NCBI GenBank assembly: GCA_045126475.1
Contig: JBGVOL010000098.1
Span: 1-13,583, forward strand
From: SVEL01 sp045126475
Lineage (GTDB): Bacteria; Bacillota; Clostridia; Lachnospirales; Lachnospiraceae
Direction of reading: 5' to 3'
DNA length: 13,583 bases
Below, one piece after another: positions 1 through 6,867 of this stretch; the stretch's first letter is position 1; every line of letters starts with the position of its first letter. Under the pieces are notes generated by a model. That model did not search any database and had not been told where the DNA came from. It saw only the letters and a list, made by a program, of their open reading frames with translations. A program made the translations under genes and the position numbers.

Positions 1-404
1 ACAAACTTTGCGAAGCTATCACAAGTGATAAATATGATGTAATCATTATCAACTTTGCTAACCCTGACATGGTAGGTCATACAGGTGTTGAAGAAGCAGC
101 AATCAAAGCTGTTGAGGCGGTTGATGAGTGTGTTGGAAAGGCAGTGGATGCAATCCTTGAAGTGAACGGAACGATGTTCATCTGTGCTGACCATGGTAAT
201 GCAGAGCAGCTTGTAGATTATGAGACAGGCGAGAGCTTTACGGCACATACAACAAATCAGGTTCCATTTATACTTGTAAATGCAGACCCTTCATATAAGC
301 TTAGGGAGAACGGATGTCTTGCCGACATTATTCCTACACTTATTGAACTTATGGGACTGGAGCAGCCTGCAGAGATGACAGGAAAATCATTACTTTGTAA
401 ATAG
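1..404 (+). CDS. gpmI: 2,3-bisphosphoglycerate-independent phosphoglycerate mutase, C-terminal part
   Basis: The 5' end lies outside the window; the reading frame begins at base 3 and shows the last 133 residues up to TAG at 402-404. The enzyme interconverts 3- and 2-phosphoglycerate in glycolysis in the cytosol, using two Mn2+ ions. The visible part carries the metal-binding signatures of the phosphatase domain of this family: NPDMVGHTG (Asp and His), CADHGNAEQ (Asp-His pair) and the later His in TAHTTNQVPF. The C-terminus (PTLIELMGLEQPAEMTGKSLL) is typical of the family, so the gene ends naturally. No terminator follows, and only 33 bases separate it from the next gene, so the two may be co-transcribed. 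Identification is firm; the missing two thirds cannot be judged. Confidence 0.95.
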   Translation, partial: KLCEAITSDKYDVIIINFANPDMVGHTGVEEAAIKAVEAVDECVGKAVDAILEVNGTMFICADHGNAEQLVDYETGESFTAHTTNQVPFILVNADPSYKLRENGCLADIIPTLIELMGLEQPAEMTGKSLLCK

Positions 405-437
405 CAGATAAAATATTTTGAATAAAAAGGAGACCAT

Positions 438-1718
438 ATGAAAAAACTAAAATCAACACTTTTAGTTCTTCTGATGGCGATGATATGTCTCGTGGCTTAC
501 TATTTGTATATTGCTGTTTCTGATGACGGAAAAAGCAACGAGGCGGGCAAAAAAATTGCACAGGAAGATAATGCAACAGACCCGCAGCAAGGTGAAGTTG
601 TGAATAACGAGCCGGAAGAGGCGACAACAATCACCCTTGTGGCAGTAGGAGATAATTTTACCCATGAGAGTGTTATAAACAGTGGTAAACAGGCAGACGG
701 AACCTACAATTATGATTTCCTTTTTGCAGACACAAAGAGTTTTGTGGAAGCGGCTGATATTGCTGCTATCTTTCAGACTATGATTATTGCGGGAAACGAT
801 AAGGGTGTTTCCGGATATCCTGTATTTAATGCTCCAGAGGAGATGATTACAGCTATTGACAACGCCGGATTTGACGTTGCGCTTATGGCATCTAATCATT
901 CAAATGATTAAGGAACAGACGGCATAAGAAAATGCATGAGTCTCTGGAATGAGAAGTCAGATGTTCTTGCCCTGGGAATACATGACAATGAGCAGGAAGC
1001 TGTAAATATTCCTATATTAGAGATTAAAGGTAAAAAGATAGCAATACTTAATTATACAACGGATATGAACAATCCTATTGTGTCATCAACGGAACAATAC
1101 ATGGTAAATTACCTTGGTGTACTTAATTCTGCAACAGGAAGTGTGTCGTCAGCAAGGCTCTCTGAGAGCGTCCTAAACGATATCAGAAGGGCAGATGACC
1201 AGGCTGATTTTGTAATTGTATTCCCATACTGGGGAACAGAGTATGAGTATAGTGCAAGTGAGATACAGAAATCATGGGCAAAGTTAATGACAGAGGCAGG
1301 TGCAGACCTTATTATAGGAGCACGTTCCCACTATATCGGTGAGATTGAGGAGATAACTGCAGATAATGGAAATACCTCAATGTGCTATTACAGTCTTGGC
1401 AATTTCTGTTCATCCTTTAATGATGCCGCTGCCATGGTTGGCGGAATGGCAAGGGTGAATATTGTGTTCGACGGTGATAATGCATATGTGGATACAGAAA
1501 ATTCAGGTATTATGCCAATCGTAACACAATATTCCCACTCAGGAAATGCAGATGATGAAGAGGCCAGGCTTTCAGGTGTATTTCCGATATCAGTTTATAC
1601 TTCTGAGATGGCATCATCTCACGGTATAATTACAAGAGCAGGAGTAAACTTCAGCATGGAACTTATAGATGAAATCATAAACAGTAAGATTGATTCAAAG
1701 TACCTTATGAGGGAATAG
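438..1718 (+). pseudogene. CapA/PgsA-like (PGA_cap family) anchored protein, interrupted by a stop codon
   Basis: One continuous frame of 427 codons is broken by TAA at 909-911. The N-terminal part (157 residues) and the part after the stop (912-1718) are in the same frame and together match a CapA-type metallophosphoesterase-like protein in layout. An AAAGGAG site at about 427-433 precedes ATG 438. Residues 1-30 form a membrane anchor or uncleaved signal, followed by a polar linker. Family motifs visible are VAVGD near the start of the domain, SNHSND-stop-GTDG (normally NH..D.G, so the stop replaces one residue of the motif), and FPYWGTEYEY. Two other expected motifs are degenerate: the usual N-Q-E-T reads FQTM, and the usual HPH reads RSH (GARSHYIGEI). 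CapA proteins act in poly-gamma-glutamate or capsule handling in some bacteria; the role here is unknown. Decay of catalytic residues plus the nonsense codon argues for a pseudogene. A sequencing error explaining the stop alone cannot be excluded. Confidence 0.75.
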
Positions 1719-1744
1719 CAACAATATCTCAAGGAAAAAATTGC

Positions 1745-1773
1745 TTGCTTTTACATCCATGCTGTGTTAGAAT
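1745..1773 (+). promoter_or_regulatory. sigma-A promoter of secG
   Basis: TTGCTT (1745-1750), a 17-base spacer, then TAGAAT (1768-1773) preceded by TGT, an extended -10. It lies just after the CapA-like gene and 33 bases before the secG start. It gives secG its own transcript, independent of the broken gene upstream. Confidence 0.65.
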
Positions 1774-1805
1774 TAGAAAGCTTGAGTATAGGAGGTGTAA
1801 TAACA

Positions 1806-2033
1806 GTGAGTACAGTATTAACAGTTATTTTTATCATAGTTTGTATAGCATTAACAGTAGTTGTATTACTTCAGGAAGGAAAGTCAGCAGGTTTAGGCGT
1901 AGTCAGCGGTGCTGCAGATACTTATTGGGGTAAGAATAAAGGTCGTTCAATGGAGGGTACACTTGAGAAGATAACAAGAGTTTTGGTTGTTCTTTTTCTT
2001 GTGATTGCTCTTGCTTTAAATATTTTAAAGTAG
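1806..2033 (+). CDS. secG: Preprotein translocase subunit SecG
   Basis: A 75-residue protein, the usual SecG length, starting at GTG 1806 with GGAGGTG (1791-1797) eight bases upstream. An earlier in-frame GTG at 1764 lies inside the promoter and is not used. SecG is the small non-essential subunit of the SecYEG channel and assists protein export through the cytoplasmic membrane. Two hydrophobic segments are seen: about residues 3-22 (VLTVIFIIVCIALTVVVLLQ) and about 54-73. Between them is the conserved loop with EGKSAGLG and the signature SGAADTYWGKNKGRSMEGTLEKIT. The gene has its own promoter and terminator. In Clostridia it commonly sits after the glycolytic genes and before rnr and smpB, as here. 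Identification is very secure. Confidence 0.95.
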   Translation: MSTVLTVIFIIVCIALTVVVLLQEGKSAGLGVVSGAADTYWGKNKGRSMEGTLEKITRVLVVLFLVIALALNILK

Positions 2034-2048
2034 TTGTAAAGAATTATG

Positions 2049-2085
2049 AAAGCCTTTTCTGCTGTATGGCAGGGAGGGCTTTTTT
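2049..2085 (+). terminator. Rho-independent terminator after secG
   Basis: A 14-base-pair stem with some G-U pairs: AAAGCC-TTTTCTGC (2049-2062) pairs with GCAGGGAG-GGCTTT (2069-2082), loop TGTATG, followed by a T run to 2085. It begins 16 bases after the secG stop and ends 24 bases before the start chosen for rnr. Confidence 0.85.
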
Positions 2086-2109
2086 GATTATATGAGATTG
2101 AGGTATAGT

Positions 2110-4263
2110 ATGGAGTTGGAAAATATTGAAGAGAAAAAGAAAATTGTAATGGAAGTTATAAGCGGTGAACTCTATGTGCCTATGAAGGTAAAGGAGCTTG
2201 CCATTATTTTGAATGTTCCGAAGACTCAAAGGGAGGAACTTCACTATGTCGTCAATCTTCTTGAAAGTGAAGGAAAGCTTATGATAACAAAGCGTGGTAA
2301 GATTATGCTCCCTGAGGTCAATAATGAAGAGGAGAAGAAAACATCATCTGATTTTGTTGAAGGTATTTTTGAGGCTAATCAGAGAGGTTTCGGATTTGTG
2401 AGGGTGGAAGGCGAAGAGGATGTGTTTATTCCTGAAAGTTGTGTCCACGGCGCAATGCATACAGATAAAGTGCAGGCAAAGATTACCATGAATGCCAAAG
2501 GCGGTCAGCGCAGAGAGGGCGAGATTGTCAAAGTTATTGAGAGGGGAATGACAGAACTTGTGGGCATTTACAAGAAGAGTAAGAGCTTCGGTTTTGTTAT
2601 TGCCGATAATACGAAATACACAAAGGATATATATATTCCGGAGGAACGCTCAAAGGGTGCCGTGACAGGACACAAGGTTGTGGCTAAGATAACGGATTTT
2701 GGCGGAAAGGGTAAGAAACCGGAGGGAATTGTGACAAAGATTATCGGTCATATAAATGACCCGGGAACCGACATATTAAGCGTAGTCGAGTCATTTGGAA
2801 TACCCATGGAATATCCGAGAGAGGTAATGAAACAGGTTGAGAGTATGCCTGATGAAGTACCTGAGGCTGACAAGGCAGGCAGAATGGATATAAGAAGCTG
2901 GCAGATGGTTACAATTGACGGTGAAGATGCAAAAGATCTTGATGATGCAGTATCTCTCACGAAAGAGAATGGTATATACAGGCTTGGAGTTCACATTGCG
3001 GACGTGTCAAATTATGTTACGGAGGGAAGTCCTCTCGATACGGAAGCACTAAAGCGTGGTACAAGTGTGTACCTTGTTGACAGAGTTATTCCAATGCTGC
3101 CCCATAAGCTGTCAAACGGTCTGTGTTCCTTAAATGCCGGTGTTGACAGGCTTGCACTTAGCTGCATTATGGATATTGATGAGAAGGGAAAGGTTATCGG
3201 ACATAAGATTGCCGAAACCGTGGTAAATATAGACAGGCGAATGAGCTACACAGCGGTAAAGAAGATACTTGCCGATAATGATGAGGAGACAATAAATGAG
3301 TACAGTGAACTTGTTCCTATGTTTAAGCTTATGGAGGAACTGGCGGCTGTTTTAAGGGAGAAGCGTAAACAGAGGGGTTCAATAGATTTTGATTTTCCTG
3401 AAAGTAAGATTTATCTTGACGAGAAGGGATTTCCTACAGAGATAAAGCCTTATGAGAGAAATGTGGCAACAAAGATTATTGAGGATTTTATGCTTATTGC
3501 AAATGAGACGGTTGCGGAGGACTTTTTCTGGCAGGAGCTGCCGTTTGTGTACAGAACCCACGATAATCCTGACCCGGAGAAAATGATTAAGTTAGGTATG
3601 TTTATAAGCAATTTCGGCTACGGTATGAAAGCCTCGGGAAGCCAGATTCATCCAAAGGAGATACAAAAGCTTTTAGGAAGAATTGAGGGAACACCTGAAG
3701 AGGCAATGATAAGCCGACTTACCCTGCGTTCCATGAAACAGGCGAAATATTCAACCGTAAGCACAGGACATTTCGGACTTGCGACACAGTATTACTGCCA
3801 TTTTACATCACCAATCAGAAGGTATCCTGATTTGCAGATTCACAGAATCATTAAGGAGAACCTAAGAGGAAAGCTTAATGATAAGAGAATACGTCATTAT
3901 GAAAGTATTCTTACGGAGGTTGCCGATGAATCCAGCCGTCTTGAGAGAAGAGCCGATGAAGCGGAGAGAGATACTGAAAAGATGAAAAAAGTTCAGTATA
4001 TGTCACGCCATATCGGTGAAGAATATGAAGGTGTCATTTCAGGCATTACGGCATATGGTATGTATGTTGAACTGACCAATACAGTGGAGGGAATGGTTCA
4101 CGTTTCAAATATGAGGGATGACTACTATCATTATGACGAAGCACACTATGAGATGACAGGTGAGAAGACAGGAAGAGTATACAGGCTTGGACAGAAGGTA
4201 AGGATTTGTGTTGAGGAAACCGATAAGATAAACAGGACAATCGATTTTTCGCTTGTTTTGTAG
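2110..4263 (+). CDS. rnr: Ribonuclease R (RNB-family 3'-5' exoribonuclease)
   Basis: RNase R degrades structured RNA from the 3' end and helps clear defective mRNA after trans-translation. I start it at ATG 2110 (717 residues) because GAGG at 2100-2103 sits six bases before it; ATG 2092 is also in frame but has no ribosome site and abuts the terminator. Domains in order: N-terminal winged helix (about 8-65), two cold-shock/OB domains (about 78-130 and 145-205, with RGFGFVRVEGEEDVFIP and KSFGFVIAD), RNB catalytic domain (about 250-565), S1 domain (about 630-715, GVISGITAYGMYVELTNTVEGMVHVSNM in outline). The metal-binding aspartates are present in IDGEDAKDLDDA: D270, D276, D278 and D279. The FTSPIRRYPDLQIHR motif is also intact. 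It lacks a long basic C-terminal tail. smpB and ssrA follow directly, fitting a shared quality-control role. No own promoter is evident. Confidence 0.97.
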   Translation: MELENIEEKKKIVMEVISGELYVPMKVKELAIILNVPKTQREELHYVVNLLESEGKLMITKRGKIMLPEVNNEEEKKTSSDFVEGIFEANQRGFGFVRVEGEEDVFIPESCVHGAMHTDKVQAKITMNAKGGQRREGEIVKVIERGMTELVGIYKKSKSFGFVIADNTKYTKDIYIPEERSKGAVTGHKVVAKITDFGGKGKKPEGIVTKIIGHINDPGTDILSVVESFGIPMEYPREVMKQVESMPDEVPEADKAGRMDIRSWQMVTIDGEDAKDLDDAVSLTKENGIYRLGVHIADVSNYVTEGSPLDTEALKRGTSVYLVDRVIPMLPHKLSNGLCSLNAGVDRLALSCIMDIDEKGKVIGHKIAETVVNIDRRMSYTAVKKILADNDEETINEYSELVPMFKLMEELAAVLREKRKQRGSIDFDFPESKIYLDEKGFPTEIKPYERNVATKIIEDFMLIANETVAEDFFWQELPFVYRTHDNPDPEKMIKLGMFISNFGYGMKASGSQIHPKEIQKLLGRIEGTPEEAMISRLTLRSMKQAKYSTVSTGHFGLATQYYCHFTSPIRRYPDLQIHRIIKENLRGKLNDKRIRHYESILTEVADESSRLERRADEAERDTEKMKKVQYMSRHIGEEYEGVISGITAYGMYVELTNTVEGMVHVSNMRDDYYHYDEAHYEMTGEKTGRVYRLGQKVRICVEETDKINRTIDFSLVL

Positions 4264-4274
4264 AAGGTTAATCA

Positions 4275-4304
4275 TTTACAATTTGTGGTCGTATATGATA
4301 TAGT
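4275..4304 (+). promoter_or_regulatory. possible promoter of smpB
   Basis: TTTACA (4275-4280), 18-base spacer, TATAGT (4299-4304), 32 bases before the smpB start. There is no terminator between rnr and smpB, so this may only supplement read-through from rnr. Confidence 0.4.
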
Positions 4305-4336
4305 ATCACTGACCAAAAATACAAGAGGTAACAGTC

Positions 4337-4804
4337 ATGGGAAAAGAACCGGCAAAGTTGATTGCCAACAATAAAAAAGCATATTTTGATTATTTTATAG
4401 AAGATACTTACGAGGCGGGAATCTGTCTTCACGGTACTGAGGTTAAATCCATGAGAATGGGAAAATGCAGTGTCAAAGAGGCATTTGTCCGTATTGAAAA
4501 TGGTGAGGTTTATGTTTACAATATGCATATTTCACCATATGAGAAGGGTAATATTTTCAACAAAGACCCGCTTCGTCCAAAGAAGCTTATGCTTCATAAG
4601 AGCGAGATTAATAAGCTTACGGGACAACTGGCGGTAAAGGGATATACCCTTGTACCGTTGGAGGTATACTTTAAGGGCAGCCTCGTTAAAATGAAAATAG
4701 GCCTTGCAAGAGGAAAGAAGCTCTACGATAAGCGTCAGGATATCGCAAAGAAGGACCAGAGGCGCGAGGCAGAAAAAGATTTTAAAGTCAAAAATTTATA
4801 CTAA
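4337..4804 (+). CDS. smpB: SsrA-binding protein SmpB
   Basis: A complete 155-residue SmpB, the usual length. SmpB binds the tRNA-like domain of tmRNA and places it in the A site of stalled ribosomes, starting trans-translation. Characteristic motifs are all present: KLIANNKKAYFDYFIEDTYE and GTEVKSMR in the first third, KKLMLHK and KGYTLVPLEVYF in the middle of the OB-fold barrel, and GLARGKKLYDKR leading into the basic C-terminal tail (KDQRREAEKDFK) that enters the mRNA channel. GAGG at 4325-4328 lies eight bases before ATG 4337. Its partner RNA gene ssrA begins 83 bases after the stop, a common arrangement in Firmicutes. The stop codon lies in a small hairpin (4802-4819). Confidence 0.97.
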   Translation: MGKEPAKLIANNKKAYFDYFIEDTYEAGICLHGTEVKSMRMGKCSVKEAFVRIENGEVYVYNMHISPYEKGNIFNKDPLRPKKLMLHKSEINKLTGQLAVKGYTLVPLEVYFKGSLVKMKIGLARGKKLYDKRQDIAKKDQRREAEKDFKVKNLY

Positions 4805-4836
4805 TGGTTAAATCCATTAATATACATTGACTTTAA
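4781..4836. repeat. nested inverted repeat spanning the smpB stop codon and ssrA -35 box
   Basis: Outer arms TTTAAAGTCAA (4781-4791) and TTGACTTTAA (4827-4836) are complementary. An inner perfect six-pair hairpin, TAATGG (4802-4807) and CCATTA (4814-4819) with loop TTAAAT, contains the smpB stop codon. There is no T run, so it is not a standard terminator. The right outer arm includes the -35 box of the ssrA promoter. Function unknown; the AT-rich arms could match partly by chance. Confidence 0.4.
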
Positions 4837-4869
4837 GCATAAAATATTATAAACTAAGTAAGCTATAAT
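4827..4869 (+). promoter_or_regulatory. promoter region of ssrA
   Basis: TTGACT (4827-4832) is followed after exactly 17 bases by TAAACT (4850-4855). A consensus TATAAT also occurs at 4864-4869 without a good -35 box. It sits in a short inverted repeat, AGCTAT (4861-4866) and ATAGCT (4872-4877). Either would give a short leader before the mature tmRNA 5' end at 4888, to be trimmed by RNase P. Confidence 0.6.
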
Positions 4870-4887
4870 CAATAGCTAAGTTAACCA

Positions 4888-5223
4888 GGGGATGTACTGG
4901 TTTCGACAGGGGCTTTGAAGATGGTGAAGCTATCCGCATGCAATGCGTTAAATGGCAAACTTAAATATAAACGCTGAAGATAATTTAGCATACGCTGCCT
5001 AGTTGCAGCTGTCTTAACCCGGTGTCCTACAGCCGGGATTAAGGCATCGACCTTGTAGGGAACATCGCAGGCAAAGCTTTGAGCCGGCGATAGATTTATG
5101 AAGCTACTGAATCTGTAAGGGTGTCTGCTCCCGTACAGAGGAGGGAATGTCAAACAACAGACTATGATAGTAGAAGAACATGGGATGGGCTTTTGGACAC
5201 GGGTTCAACTCCCGTCATCTCCA
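4888..5223 (+). ncRNA. ssrA: transfer-messenger RNA (tmRNA, 10Sa RNA)
   Basis: tmRNA rescues stalled ribosomes together with SmpB and adds a degradation tag to the nascent protein. The tRNA-like ends are clear: 5' GGGGATG (4888-4894) pairs with 3' CATCTCC (5216-5222, one G-U), with discriminator A at 5223. The T arm is ACGGG-TTCAACT-CCCGT (5199-5215), and the 5' part has the near-invariant TGGTTTCGACAGGGG. The tag frame GCT-...-TAG at 4973-5002 encodes AEDNLAYAA. Pseudoknots can be traced: one with stem CTTAACCCGG/CCGGGATTAAG (5013-5043) and loop CCTACA (5026-5031) pairing with TGTAGG (5054-5059), and another near 5115-5147 with CTGTA/TACAG and TCCC/GGGA. The 3' CCA is not encoded: the DNA reads ATTA after the acceptor stem, so CCA must be added enzymatically. 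A terminator follows. Confidence 0.96.
4973..5002 (+). other. tmRNA proteolysis-tag reading frame
   Basis: GCT at 4973 to TAG at 5000-5002 encodes AEDNLAYAA, with the hydrophobic A-Y-A-A end recognised by ClpXP-type proteases and an AEDN start like known clostridial tags. The same frame is open upstream (A-N-L-N-I-N from GCA near 4955), so the resume codon is inferred from family tags and not proven. Confidence 0.75.
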
Positions 5224-5238
5224 TTAGGAAAAAAGGTA

Positions 5239-5269
5239 ATCGGGTAGGTATCACCTACTCGATTTTTTT
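5239..5269 (+). terminator. Rho-independent terminator of ssrA
   Basis: An 11-pair stem with one G-U pair, ATCGGGTAGGT (5239-5249) and ACCTACTCGAT (5253-5263), three-base loop, then a run of T to 5269. It begins 16 bases after the tmRNA 3' end. Confidence 0.9.
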
Positions 5270-5374
5270 CGAAATGTTAAAAAATTAAAGTTTCGAAGTG
5301 ACATATTGTTTAATTATGGTATGTAAAAATCATCATAGTATCAAAAAAGTATATCCATTTTTCTAAAAATAGTG

Positions 5375-5380
5375 TATAAT
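5375..5380 (+). promoter_or_regulatory. -10 box upstream of the flavoprotein-rubrerythrin gene
   Basis: A consensus TATAAT at 5375-5380, 34 bases before the start codon. The -35 at a 17-base spacing (TATCCA, 5352-5357) is poor, suggesting an activated or otherwise regulated promoter. I see no clear PerR box. Confidence 0.4.
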
Positions 5381-5413
5381 AACCACATATGATTTTATTC
5401 GTGGAGGTGCATA

Positions 5414-6592
5414 ATGAACGACAAGGCAATGCGTAATCTGACGTATGGTCTCTTTGTACTTACGGCAGAGGAGGATGGAAAGAGTAACGGCTGTATTGTC
5501 AATACAGTATCACAGGTTACTTCAAATCCTAATAAGATAAGTGTAACTGTAAACAAGGCAAATTACACTCATGATATGATTAAGAGGACAGGAAGATTTA
5601 CTGCTTCGGTAATCAGTCAGGATGCTGATTTTGAACTGTTTAAAAGATTTGGTTTCCAGTCAGGAAGAGATGTGGACAAATTTAAGGATTTCGCGGACTA
5701 TGAGCGTGGAACTGACGGAATGTGCCATATCACAAAGGGAACAAATGCATATATGACAGCTAAGGTGACAGATATGGTAGATGTAGGAACTCATACGATT
5801 TTTATCGGAGAGGTTACTGATATGGAGATCATCGGAAAATATCCGTCAGTGACATATGCATATTATTTTGAAAATATTAAACCAAAGCCACAGGAAGTTG
5901 GAAAGACAGAGAACGGACAGACAATTTGGCGTTGTACAATATGCGGTTATGAATATGTAGGTGAGGAATTACCTGAGGATTTCATTTGCCCGCTTTGTAA
6001 GCATCCAGCATCGGATTTTGAAAAGATAACAGCGAAGGAGAACGAGACAATGGCACAGAACAAGTACGCAGGAACAAAGACAGAAAAGAACTTATGGGAA
6101 GCATTTGCAGGAGAGTCACAGGCAAGAAATAAGTACACTTATTTTGCATCTGTTGCAAAGAAGAACGGATATGAGCAGATTGCAGAGCTGTTCTTAAAGA
6201 CGGCAGAGAATGAGAAGGAGCATGCAAAGCTGTGGTTTAAGGCATTAGGTGAGCTTGGAACAACAGAGGAAAATCTTCTTCATGCTGCTGAGGGTGAGAA
6301 CTTCGAGTGGACTGATATGTATGAGAGAATGGCAAAGGAAGCTGAGGAGGAAGGATTCACAGAGCTTGCTGCACAGTTTAGAGGTGTAGGTGCAATCGAG
6401 AAGGCTCATGAGGAGAGATACCGTGCGCTTCTTAAGAATGTGGAAGCAAAAGAAGTATTTGAAAAGAGCGGTGTAACAGTGTGGGAGTGCCGCAACTGTG
6501 GTCACATCGTTGTCGGTACAAGTGCTCCGGAGGTTTGCCCTGTATGTAACCATCCACAGAGCTACTTTGAAGTAAGAAAAGAGAATTACTAA
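5414..6592 (+). CDS. Flavin reductase-like / rubredoxin / rubrerythrin fusion protein
   Basis: GGAGGTG (5403-5409) precedes ATG 5414; the protein has 392 residues. Domains: FMN-binding flavin reductase-like (about 1-155, starting NDKAMRNLTYGLFVLTA), a rubredoxin module with C174, C177, C192 and C195 (CTICGY...CPLC), then a complete rubrerythrin from residue 213. The rubrerythrin has diiron ligands in EAFAGESQARNKY, AENEKEHAKLW and AIEKAHEERY, plus a C-terminal rubredoxin (CRNCG...CPVC). Flavoprotein-rubredoxin proteins of anaerobes (Hrb type) pass electrons from NAD(P)H to oxygen- or peroxide-reducing partners, and rubrerythrin is a peroxidase. The fusion would join the electron donor chain to the terminal peroxidase in one cytosolic chain. 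The first rubredoxin is short, as in rubrerythrins. An internal ATG at 6050 has a strong ribosome site and may yield rubrerythrin alone. Substrate and electron donor are inferred from the families. Confidence 0.93.
   Translation: MNDKAMRNLTYGLFVLTAEEDGKSNGCIVNTVSQVTSNPNKISVTVNKANYTHDMIKRTGRFTASVISQDADFELFKRFGFQSGRDVDKFKDFADYERGTDGMCHITKGTNAYMTAKVTDMVDVGTHTIFIGEVTDMEIIGKYPSVTYAYYFENIKPKPQEVGKTENGQTIWRCTICGYEYVGEELPEDFICPLCKHPASDFEKITAKENETMAQNKYAGTKTEKNLWEAFAGESQARNKYTYFASVAKKNGYEQIAELFLKTAENEKEHAKLWFKALGELGTTEENLLHAAEGENFEWTDMYERMAKEAEEEGFTELAAQFRGVGAIEKAHEERYRALLKNVEAKEVFEKSGVTVWECRNCGHIVVGTSAPEVCPVCNHPQSYFEVRKENY
6035..6052 (+). promoter_or_regulatory. internal ribosome binding site and start codon for stand-alone rubrerythrin
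   Basis: AAGGAG at 6035-6040, nine bases, then ATG at 6050-6052 in the same frame as the fusion. It opens exactly at the rubrerythrin N-terminus (MAQNKYAGTKTEKNLWEAFA) and would give a 180-residue protein, a normal rubrerythrin length. The site could be a relic of two once-separate genes or a functional internal start. Confidence 0.5.
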
Positions 6593-6640
6593 AAAGATAC
6601 AAAACTTATGTTAAATTGATAAAATGGAATGATGATAAAA

Positions 6641-6674
6641 CCTTGGGAAATGGCGGTTTCTCAAGGCTTTTCTT
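6641..6674 (+). terminator. Rho-independent terminator after the rubrerythrin fusion
   Basis: Ten-pair stem, CCTTGGGAAA (6641-6650) and TTTCTCAAGG (6657-6666) with one G-U pair, loop TGGCGG, then CTTTTCTT. It lies 48 bases after the stop codon. Confidence 0.85.
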
Positions 6675-6770
6675 GTTCTGATTTTAAAAGTATAAAGGTT
6701 TTAAAGTATCGAAAGTTTATGATATATACAATAAAGGTTGAAAATAAACCATAATGATTTAAAAATAAAC

Positions 6771-6799
6771 TTGACAAAATGATAATGTGGATGTATATT
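6771..6799 (+). promoter_or_regulatory. promoter of the AbiE-like locus
   Basis: Consensus TTGACA (6771-6776), 17-base spacer, TATATT (6794-6799). A second possible -10, TATAAT, lies at 6837-6842 with TGGACA at 6812-6817 (19-base spacer). AbiEi antitoxins usually repress their own promoter, so operators may overlap here; GACAAAAT occurs twice (6773-6780, 6814-6821). Confidence 0.7.
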
Positions 6800-6867
6800 C
6801 GGTTTAAAAGATGGACAAAATAGTTTGTGTATAACCTATAATGAAAGAAAGAAAAGGGGAAAGAACT

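Noticed and set aside
936..1718. Independent 260-residue gene starting at ATG 936
   Set aside because: It is in the same frame as 438-908, separated only by one TAA within a family motif, and has no ribosome site before ATG 936. It is the second part of the broken CapA-like gene.
1745..1933. 62-residue frame overlapping the start of secG
   Set aside because: Out of frame with secG and starts inside the promoter; composition is unlike a protein and SecG explains the region.
4881..5153. Minus-strand 90-residue reading frame across ssrA
   Set aside because: It lies wholly antisense to the tmRNA gene, which explains the sequence, and shows no recognisable protein motif.
5268..5297. Inverted repeat TTCGAAA ... 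TTTCGAA after the ssrA terminator
   Set aside because: Seven-base arms with a 16-base AT-rich spacer, overlapping the terminator T run; too short to claim as an operator or terminator without conservation.
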